A DNA stretch of 64,000 nucleotides, taken from contig NZ_CP035758.1 of NCBI RefSeq assembly GCF_004208415.1, positions 7,688,001-7,752,000 of the forward strand. Direction: 5' to 3'. The position numbers were made by a program, and so were the translations under genes. Shown here piece after piece: positions 58,499 through 64,000 of the stretch. This DNA is from Ktedonosporobacter rubrisoli. Lineage in GTDB: Bacteria > Chloroflexota > Ktedonobacteria > Ktedonobacterales > Ktedonobacteraceae. The notes beneath the pieces were generated by a model that ran no database searches, had not been told where the DNA came from, and saw nothing but the letters and a program-made list of their open reading frames with translations. Positions within the stretch are counted from its first letter, which is position 1. Every line of letters begins with the position of its first letter.

Positions 58499-58531
58499 GT
58501 CCGGGGGATGAAGGTCCCCTGGACCCTTTTT
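58499..58531 (+). terminator. Terminator of the Asp-box propeller gene
   Basis: Two-part stem GTCC..GGGGA (58499-58508) with TCCCC..GGAC (58515-58524), T run 58527-58531. Confidence 0.8.
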
Positions 58532-59417
58532 ATCTTAAGCGGCCATAAGTTCGCATGCGCTCCTCAACCAGCTCAAGCGTTGGAATCCCCTCGATTCCTT
58601 GTCGCTCAACCGAGAACGAGGCAGTACTATTGGCAAAATCCACGGCCCGCGCAGGATCGCCATGACGATATAAGTGCGTCAGAAATGCTGCTGCGAAGAC
58701 ATCCCCGGCGCCAGTTGGATCGACCTCAGTAATCGTATAGGCAGCAAAGCGTTGTGTCTCTCCGTGGCGAAACAGCGTAGCCCCGTGTCGACCATCAGTC
58801 GCAATCAGCAAAGGCACGTGCAAACTCCACTGCGCCAGAATCGCATCAGCCTCCTGGCGATTACCATTGGCAAAGGGCAGCAAATCATCGTGACTGAGAA
58901 TGAGGACATCAAGAAAAGGTAAGACGCGTAGCGCATCCTGCCAGGGCGTTGGCCAGACGCGCCCATCGGCATCCCAGCGGCGTAGCCAGCCCTGGGGTGT
59001 GGCCGCGATAATCGCCCCCTGACGACGCCTGAAGAGCTGCACAAAATCGGGAGCGAGCTCCTGAGCCAGCGGACCCAACAACACAACCGGAGCCTCAAGC
59101 CAATCCTGTGGAACATCCGAGACTTGCAGCGACTCTCCCCGCGCGCGCAAGTACTGGGTGCGAAAGCCCTCTTGATACTGATTCACAAAAGTCGTAGACT
59201 GAGCCGACTGCCGTGCATGCAGCGCGATAGAAGGCAGGAAGGTGGGGAGCTGAGAAATAAGTTCGGGATCGGCACAGGTAACTATCCCGGCCGCCAATCC
59301 TAAACGATAGGCGGTCAGAGCAGCAAAAGTGACAGTGCCTCCAAGCGTGAAGGAGCCATCTGGCCGTAGATCACGCGTTACATGTCCAATCGTCAAAAAA
59401 TCGGGAGCCTGGAGCAC
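58530..59417 (-). CDS. PfkB-family carbohydrate kinase
   Basis: A 295-residue ribokinase-fold kinase. The C-terminal signature DPTGAGDVFAAAFLTHLY contains the catalytic Asp (GAGD), and the glycine-rich SFTLGGTVTFAALTAYRLG lies near the N-terminus. It transfers phosphate from ATP to a sugar or nucleoside; PfkB members include ribo-, fructo- and adenosine kinases, and the substrate is not decidable. It is shorter than most ribokinases. GTG start with GGAAGGAA upstream. Its 3' end overlaps the terminator of the convergent propeller gene by a few bases. Confidence 0.85.
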   Translation of the reverse strand: MLQAPDFLTIGHVTRDLRPDGSFTLGGTVTFAALTAYRLGLAAGIVTCADPELISQLPTFLPSIALHARQSAQSTTFVNQYQEGFRTQYLRARGESLQVSDVPQDWLEAPVVLLGPLAQELAPDFVQLFRRRQGAIIAATPQGWLRRWDADGRVWPTPWQDALRVLPFLDVLILSHDDLLPFANGNRQEADAILAQWSLHVPLLIATDGRHGATLFRHGETQRFAAYTITEVDPTGAGDVFAAAFLTHLYRHGDPARAVDFANSTASFSVERQGIEGIPTLELVEERMRTYGRLR

Positions 59418-59554
59418 TACAAGTACGTTCCTTCCTGCTTACTTGCGATATTTCCAAAGACGTATGAGCAATAGGCAAAACCGGCCTGGAGCATAAAACT
59501 GCCTCCATGTTCCTCATAGCATACATGAAATTTTCCCGAAAAGCGAATCATCCC

Positions 59555-59563
59555 GTAGGCAGA
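59555..59563. repeat. Target-site duplication, left copy
   Basis: GTAGGCAGA directly abuts the left inverted repeat of the insertion sequence; the identical 9-mer is at 60879-60887. Confidence 0.9.
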
Positions 59564-60878
59564 CAGGGCTATTTAATGTTCGTGAGAAAGCCTTCACTTC
59601 AGCCCAAAAAAGGATGAGAACCTGGTAAAGTGATAGTACATCAAAACGTCACGAAACGAGGTCTCATCCCAAATGAACTATACCATGATGGCCCAAGCAA
59701 GTGAATTGGCAGGTTGGAACAAAGAGAGCGAAGCCCTCTCAGTGTATCAAGCGATGCAACAGCTCGAAGATCGACGCAAAAACAAAGGAAAGCGCTACAG
59801 TTTGGCGCTCGTGTTGACGCTGATTATCCTCGCGAAAATGGCAGGAGAAACGACATTACAAGCAGTTTCCGACTGGGTGCGCTATCGGAGTGCCTGGTTG
59901 CAAGACGTCCTGCCAGATACCCGCGCCACCTTTCCCTGTGTCGCCACCTATAGCAATGTCTTGCGGGCTGTCGACCCAGCTCAGGTAAATCAGAAGCTCA
60001 TGGATCTCCTGATCCGTGTACGTGCGCAAAAGCGGGTTGCGAGAGAACAAGAGCATATCATCCTCGACGGCAAGACTCTTCGGGGAACCCAACACCATCT
60101 GGCGAAAGATCAACAGAAAATGCATCATGTCGCCTGTTATGAGGCCCAGACCGGCATTGTGATCAAAGAACACATCGTTGCTGAAAAAGAAGGAGAACTG
60201 ACCCACGTTTCAGCCTTTCTCACGCCGCTCTTCCTGCAAGGACGTATTCTTAGCGCGGATGCTCTTTACACCCAAAAATCGATCTGTCAGCAGATCATCG
60301 CTTCTGGTGGAGAGTATCTGTTCTTCGTGAAGCAAAACCAACCCACGCTTGCCGAGGATCTCCGTCTCTTCTTTGGCGAACCTCCCCTTGATTGTCTGGA
60401 TTGGCGAACTCAGGTGCAGACTGACAAAGGGCACGGGCGGCTCACGTGCCGGTTCATTCAAGCCTCCACGGAACTCAATGATTTCCTGGCCCGCGATTGG
60501 CACGAAGTTGGACAGGTCTTTTGTCTCCGTCGGCGAGTCGAATATCCTTTGCGCTGTACCCAAGAATATGTCTATGGCATCACGAGCCTGACACCTCAAC
60601 AGGCAACCCCCTTGCGCCTGCTTCAGTTGATCCGCGACCACTGGCGCATTGAGAATCGGCTCCATTGGCGTCGCGATGTCACCTTGCAAGAGGATGCGTG
60701 CCAGATCCGCAAAGGATGTGCTCCTCACACATTGGCCGTTCTTCACTCCTTTCTGCTGGCTCTCTTCGATTTTTGCGGTGTCACCAATGTCAGGCAACAG
60801 ATGCGCTGCTTCGATGCTCATCCACTCCAAGCTCTTCAGCTCTTGCTCAAGGCCTTGGGGGAAAATTAAAAAGCCCTG
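59564..60878 (+). mobile_element. Complete ISAs1-family insertion sequence (1315 bp)
   Basis: The ends are imperfect 18-bp inverted repeats, CAGGGCTATTTAATGTTC (59564-59581) and the complement of 60861-60878, CAGGGCTTTTTAATTTTC, with 16 of 18 positions identical. A 9-bp direct repeat GTAGGCAGA flanks both ends. It carries one intact transposase gene. ISAs1-family elements are about this size and give duplications of 8-10 bp. The insertion separated a GAAAAGC (59538-59544)/GCTTTTC (60888-60894) inverted repeat. The intact frame and perfect duplication suggest recent arrival. Confidence 0.95.
59673..60869 (+). CDS. ISAs1-family DDE transposase
   Basis: A 398-residue transposase. The N-terminal DUF4338-like/helical part (LEDRRKNKGKRYSLALVLTL) is followed by the DDE catalytic domain: first Asp in IILDGKTLRGT, second Asp in ILSADALYTQ, and the C-terminal Glu motif DHWRIENRLHWRRDV, which is diagnostic for ISAs1. 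The frame is uninterrupted, so the enzyme may be active. The ATG lies 92 bp inside the left end. GAGG is 10 nt upstream. The stop lies 9 bp before the right IS end. Confidence 0.96.
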   Translation: MNYTMMAQASELAGWNKESEALSVYQAMQQLEDRRKNKGKRYSLALVLTLIILAKMAGETTLQAVSDWVRYRSAWLQDVLPDTRATFPCVATYSNVLRAVDPAQVNQKLMDLLIRVRAQKRVAREQEHIILDGKTLRGTQHHLAKDQQKMHHVACYEAQTGIVIKEHIVAEKEGELTHVSAFLTPLFLQGRILSADALYTQKSICQQIIASGGEYLFFVKQNQPTLAEDLRLFFGEPPLDCLDWRTQVQTDKGHGRLTCRFIQASTELNDFLARDWHEVGQVFCLRRRVEYPLRCTQEYVYGITSLTPQQATPLRLLQLIRDHWRIENRLHWRRDVTLQEDACQIRKGCAPHTLAVLHSFLLALFDFCGVTNVRQQMRCFDAHPLQALQLLLKALGEN

Positions 60879-60887
60879 GTAGGCAGA
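60879..60887. repeat. Target-site duplication, right copy
   Basis: GTAGGCAGA immediately after the right inverted repeat; identical to 59555-59563. Confidence 0.9.
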
Positions 60888-61170
60888 GCTTTTCAGTTCT
60901 GGTTTGTGTGCCGCCTGACGGCGGCGAAGAGAGGGAAATATTGGGGCGAAGCCCTTAACAATCCCGTTTTGGAAACCTGCAAAGTCCTTGTAGCAGAGCT
61001 TTGCCGGGCATGTTTGCGCGTTCATGGGTCAAAGAGAGGAGAGAGAAATTGCTGTGGGGTATCTACTAAGCTATCATGGCGGGGAAAGCTTGCCAGCGCC
61101 ATGAGCCGATTTCCCGGCCAGAGAGCTCTGTCCCCTGATCCCCGCCAAACTATCTGTCAAGAAATGGACA
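60888..61170. other. Intergenic region downstream of the jag operon
   Basis: It holds a long-range stem TGGCGGGG (61077-61084)/CCCCGCCA (61140-61147) that might end the rpmH-jag operon. There is no U run and no gene. Confidence 0.4.
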
Positions 61171-62103
61171 TTAACGTCCGGGACGTTTTAAAGAAATCAC
61201 CACGCGCCGCTCGTCGCCTTCCCCAATACTTTCAGTACTGATATCGTTGCTATCAGAAAGAGCGATATGGACAATGCGCCTCTCGTGAGGCGGCATGGCC
61301 TCAAGAGCGATAGAACGGCGATAGTTACGAACCTGTTGAGCAACGCGTAGCGCCAGAGAGCGTAGATTTTCCTCGCGGCGTTCGCGATAGTTTTCAGCAT
61401 CGACAATGATGCGCATGCGATGCTTGGTGCGGTGACTGACAATCAAGTTAACAAGCAGTTGAAATGCTGCCAGTGTCTCTCCGCGCCGCCCAATGAGCAA
61501 GCCGAGATTCTCATGAATGCCCTGAATATTGAGCGTAAGAGGAGTGGTAGAGCGGACCTGGACAGAAGCCTGAATATTCATATACCGTAAAATATGTTGT
61601 AGAACATCGACGGTAATCTCGACATCCTCGCGCGAAGGAGTCTCGACATTCTGGATCTCGCCCCCCGATGTAGCCTCTGCCTCGGCGGACGCCACCAGGG
61701 CCTCCACAGGAGCATTAATGGCCACGAACGGAGCCGTCTCTTCCTCTTCTAGCTCTTCCTCCTCATCATCATATTCCTCCTCATACTCCTCCTCGTCATC
61801 ATATTCCTCCGCCTCATCATCCTCATACATCTCGTCCTCGGGGAACTCTTCTTCAGGAAGAGCGACCTCTGGACCATCAGGGCCAAGAATAGCATCAGCC
61901 ATTTCGGGCGTAATTATTGCACTGGAACTGCCTGGACGCACAGTAACACGTACACGAGCATCCTTGCTTCCCAGGCCAAATGCCCCGCGACTTGGCTCTT
62001 GCAAAACGGCAACCTCCACCTCATCGCGGCGCTTGCCCAGGCGTGCCAGGGCCTGCATCACCGCCTCATCAACACTTTTGCCACTAGCCTCTATGCTTTC
62101 CAC
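61171..62103 (-). CDS. khpB: RNA-binding protein KhpB (Jag)
   Basis: A 310-residue RNA-binding protein. The Jag-N domain (1-55: ASGKSVDEAVMQALARLG, EPSRGAFGLGSKDARV) is followed by a long acidic Glu/Asp/Tyr linker (about 90-130), a KH domain with GLLIGRRGETLAAFQLLVNL, and a C-terminal R3H domain (RSIALEAMPPHERRIVHIAL). KhpB acts with KhpA in cell-wall and division control in Firmicutes. It is the last gene of the rpmH-rnpA-yidD-yidC-jag operon. The acidic linker is unusually long and repetitive. Confidence 0.95.
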   Translation of the reverse strand: MESIEASGKSVDEAVMQALARLGKRRDEVEVAVLQEPSRGAFGLGSKDARVRVTVRPGSSSAIITPEMADAILGPDGPEVALPEEEFPEDEMYEDDEAEEYDDEEEYEEEYDDEEEELEEEETAPFVAINAPVEALVASAEAEATSGGEIQNVETPSREDVEITVDVLQHILRYMNIQASVQVRSTTPLTLNIQGIHENLGLLIGRRGETLAAFQLLVNLIVSHRTKHRMRIIVDAENYRERREENLRSLALRVAQQVRNYRRSIALEAMPPHERRIVHIALSDSNDISTESIGEGDERRVVISLKRPGR

Positions 62104-62187
62104 GGTTTCCTTGCCTCCCTTTAGAACTATAAGTAAAATTGCAGCCTGTAAAGGCCTGGTGTGCCCTTCTCACAGGCTGCAATTGAG

Positions 62188-63231
62188 TTAGCTGCGTGAT
62201 CTTTGTGTAGCCCCGCGCCGGCGTGCTGACGCACTTCTTCCTCGCTGATGCTGACGCCCATACGAAGATCCGTTGCGTGGGGATGAGCGCAACTGGCTTC
62301 CTATCGGGCCAGTGCCATCGACGTTTGTTTGCTCTGTTTTCTCTACAGCTTTACGCTCGCGCTCCTGGGCTGCGGCTTCTGATTTATTCTTTGTAGATGT
62401 GCTTACCGAACCGTCCACCACACGGCCATTTTTGTTACCAGTATCTTTCTTTTCTTGCATAAAATCTGGCATCGTCATTAAGGAACCCCAGCCGGTGACA
62501 AAGTACTGCTGGACAGCCTGGAAGATAGAAGAAACGGTCCAGTAGAGTGCCAGGCCCGCCGAATAATTCCAGCCAATGAAGACGATAAAGACCGGCATGA
62601 TCCATTGCATCATCTTCGTGGATTGTGCCATGGAGTCAGTGCTAGTCGCGGCACCCTTTGGCTGAGACATACGCAACTGTATAAGCGTTGCCACACCGGC
62701 CAGGATAGGCAGAATATGTGTAGGGTCGGGATGACCTAGCGAGAAATGCCAGGCTGGATTGAGAAAGGTAAACCAATTGAGATCAATATTGGGGAATCTG
62801 TTAAAGTGAGGCACGAACCAGTATAACATGGAGTTCATTACTTCGACTTTTGTCGTGCTCAACAAATTATTAATGGCATAAAAGAGCCCATACAAGACAG
62901 GCATTTGCACCAGCAGCGGGAGACAGCCGGCCACCGGATTGATGCCGAACTCCTTATAAAGATTCTGCATCTCGCGCATCTGGGCCTGCTGATCATCCTT
63001 ATACTTCTTGCGGATCTCCGCCATGCGTGGCTGTAAAGCCTGCTGGCCCTTCATCGATTTAAGCTGCTTTAGCGTGAGAGGGAACAAAATGAGTTTGATT
63101 GCGACTGTCAGAACCACAATAGACAGACCAAAATCACCAAAGAGGTGATAAAGCAGCATGAGGGCGTTGAAGATGGGATAGGTGAAAATGATATTAAAAA
63201 GATAACCGATGGGACCGAATAAATTACCCAC
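62188..63231 (-). CDS. yidC: Membrane protein insertase YidC
   Basis: Oxa1/YidC-family insertase of 347 residues with about five helices. The core reads FGLSIVVLTVAIKLILFPLTLKQ, with the cytoplasmic KMQ-type loop MRQ-like MREMQNLYKEFGINP and CLPLLVQMPVLYGLFYAI. The hydrophilic groove Arg is not resolved by eye. It is the short type without the large periplasmic domain of proteobacteria. The C-terminal tail (about 270-347) is basic and low complexity, suited to ribosome binding. The GTG start overlaps the yidD stop by 8 bp. Confidence 0.97.
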   Translation of the reverse strand: MGNLFGPIGYLFNIIFTYPIFNALMLLYHLFGDFGLSIVVLTVAIKLILFPLTLKQLKSMKGQQALQPRMAEIRKKYKDDQQAQMREMQNLYKEFGINPVAGCLPLLVQMPVLYGLFYAINNLLSTTKVEVMNSMLYWFVPHFNRFPNIDLNWFTFLNPAWHFSLGHPDPTHILPILAGVATLIQLRMSQPKGAATSTDSMAQSTKMMQWIMPVFIVFIGWNYSAGLALYWTVSSIFQAVQQYFVTGWGSLMTMPDFMQEKKDTGNKNGRVVDGSVSTSTKNKSEAAAQERERKAVEKTEQTNVDGTGPIGSQLRSSPRNGSSYGRQHQRGRSASARRRGATQRSRS

Positions 63232-63487
63232 GAGTACTTTCCTGCCTTCCTCGATCTAATCTCCCACCCAATTGTTCGGGAACAGGATCATAAAGATCGC
63301 CGTGATAGAAGGGATGACAGCGCCCGATCCGCTTAATGGTCATCCAGCCGCCACGGAAAAAACCAAAACGTTGAATTGCCTCATATCCATAGTGGGAACA
63401 CGAGGGAGTGAAACGACACGATGAGGGCAGGACCACCGACAGCGTGCGCTGATATATGCGTATCAAACCAAGTGCGATGTATTTCAC
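63224..63487 (-). CDS. yidD: Membrane protein insertion efficiency factor YidD
   Basis: An 87-residue protein. YQRTLSVVLPSSCRFTPSCSHYGYEAIQRFGFFRGGWMTIKRIGRCHPF is the invariant Cys-rich YidD block (Cys in CRF, CS and CHP). It is thought to help YidC-dependent insertion at the inner membrane by an amphipathic N-terminal helix. Gene order rnpA-yidD-yidC is the usual one. The start is ATG with 22 bp to the rnpA stop. Its end overlaps yidC by 8 bp. Confidence 0.97.
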   Translation of the reverse strand: MKYIALGLIRIYQRTLSVVLPSSCRFTPSCSHYGYEAIQRFGFFRGGWMTIKRIGRCHPFYHGDLYDPVPEQLGGRLDRGRQESTRG

Positions 63488-63509
63488 GATATATAACCTT
63501 TGCGTAAGT

Positions 63510-63875
63510 TCAACTGCTCGCGCCCGGTACCTGATCGAGCAGTCGCGCCCGACGTAATAATGTAGTAATATCCTCTTTAAGCGTACTCAAATCTACTCCA
63601 GACGCCTGATGTTTGGCACTGAGTATTATATCCCATCCTGTGGGGAGATCAGCAAGAACTGGTCGGACAGCTTCGCCAAGTAGCCGTTTTATATAATTAC
63701 GTTCGACTGCACGTTTTGAGATGCGCTTGCTGACCACAAAACCTACACGTAGCGTTGTCAAATTATTAGGAGCCCATACGAGGATAAGCAGCCGAGATGT
63801 AAGCATACGTCCCTGCTGCCTAGCCCGTTGAAAATCACTACTTTTACGTAAGCGTAACGCACGGTTGAGAGCCAC
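63510..63875 (-). CDS. rnpA: Ribonuclease P protein component
   Basis: A 121-residue basic protein subunit of RNase P, which with the RNA processes tRNA 5' ends. It starts MALNRALRLRKSSDFQRARQQG, the usual N-terminus, and contains the RNR-type motif as RAVERNYIKRLLGEAVR plus GFVVSKRISKRAVERN. Length is normal. It lies 16 bp after rpmH on the same strand, so co-transcription is expected. Confidence 0.98.
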   Translation of the reverse strand: MALNRALRLRKSSDFQRARQQGRMLTSRLLILVWAPNNLTTLRVGFVVSKRISKRAVERNYIKRLLGEAVRPVLADLPTGWDIILSAKHQASGVDLSTLKEDITTLLRRARLLDQVPGASS

Positions 63876-63891
63876 AATATTGCCAGGCTTT

Positions 63892-64000
63892 TTAAACTGT
63901 TAAGCTCCAGCGCCCTTTAGCGCGGCGAGCTTTGAGCACACGCCGCCCGTTGCGGGTATGCATGCGTTTCATAAATCCGTGTTCACGCTTGCGCGGAATG
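63892..64000 (-). CDS. rpmH: 50S ribosomal protein L34 (5' end outside window)
   Basis: The minus-strand frame at the right edge reads IPRKREHGFMKRMHTRNGRR followed by VLKARRAKGRWSLTV and TAA (63892-63894). This is the C-terminal ~36 residues of L34 including the canonical HGFxxRMxTxxGRxVLxxRRxKGR pattern. The first residues lie beyond base 64000. L34 normally has about 44-50 residues and precedes rnpA. It is the usual neighbour of dnaA/oriC. Confidence 0.97.
   Translation of the reverse strand, partial: IPRKREHGFMKRMHTRNGRRVLKARRAKGRWSLTV

Noticed and set aside
60210..61025. Minus-strand open frame across the IS right end
   Set aside because: Most of it is antisense to the transposase and it crosses the IS boundary and target duplication.
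1..64000. CRISPR array, rRNA, prophage structural genes, restriction-modification
   Set aside because: No regularly spaced repeats, rRNA segments, capsid/tail genes or paired methylase-endonuclease genes were seen. The HNH protein at 37046 is of the common solitary type.

Overview
The window looks like chromosomal DNA of a Chloroflexota bacterium, most likely of the Ktedonobacteria. This is an inference from gene content. The gene set combines a split glycine decarboxylase (gcvPA/gcvPB), an rpmH-rnpA-yidD-yidC-jag cluster, a large AfsR/LAL-type ATPase regulator, Ktedonobacteria-like membrane proteins and moderate G+C by eye. The right edge is the classic bacterial origin-proximal cluster, read on the minus strand, so dnaA and oriC probably lie just beyond base 64000.

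Layout. 0-3.5 kb: a tail-to-head operon of FAD oxidoreductase, 2x[4Fe-4S] ferredoxin and membrane diheme b-type cytochrome. This is the most attractive candidate for an undescribed electron-transfer system. 3.9-10.1 kb: housekeeping and regulatory genes (small membrane protein, FG-GAP-like exported protein, XRE regulator, GatA-like amidase, long PCMT-type methyltransferase, single-domain response regulator, VOC protein). 10.7-20.6 kb: a region bounded by tRNA-Thr and tRNA-Arg. It carries a broken tyrosine integrase at the tRNA-Thr, a GNAT gene near one end with a copy of its 3' end at the other, a secreted lipase, an AraC regulator, DUF2332, an MFS transporter and A+T-rich orphan ORFs. It reads as an old, decayed integration region. 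20.9-30 kb: LysM-CHAP cell-wall protein, SDR, zinc ribbon, NarL regulator, radical SAM protein, a sigma-factor/XRE pair and a UbiG-like methyltransferase. 30.3-41 kb: ffh with a co-transcribed L,D-transpeptidase, a two-domain membrane PH-like protein, GH57, HNH endonuclease, tRNA-Pro, multicopper oxidase and a protein made of two near-identical 100-residue repeats. 41-51 kb: FAD amine-oxidase-like protein, LAL regulator and a run of small enzymes and transporters with strong Shine-Dalgarno sites. 51.5-56.3 kb: the glycine cleavage operon gcvT-gcvH-gcvPA-gcvPB with hairpins between its cistrons. 56.4-59.4 kb: PH-like membrane protein, Asp-box propeller lipoprotein and PfkB kinase. 59.56-60.88 kb: an intact ISAs1-family insertion sequence with inverted ends and a 9-bp target duplication. 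61.2-64 kb: jag/khpB, yidC, yidD, rnpA and rpmH.

Regulation. Several promoters share an extended -10 of the form TG-A-TAT-N-N-T (tRNA-Thr, tRNA-Arg, ffh, gcvT, the XRE gene). The start of several genes was moved from the longest open frame to the codon that follows a Shine-Dalgarno site or lies downstream of a recognisable promoter. No CRISPR array, rRNA, prophage structural gene or restriction system was seen.
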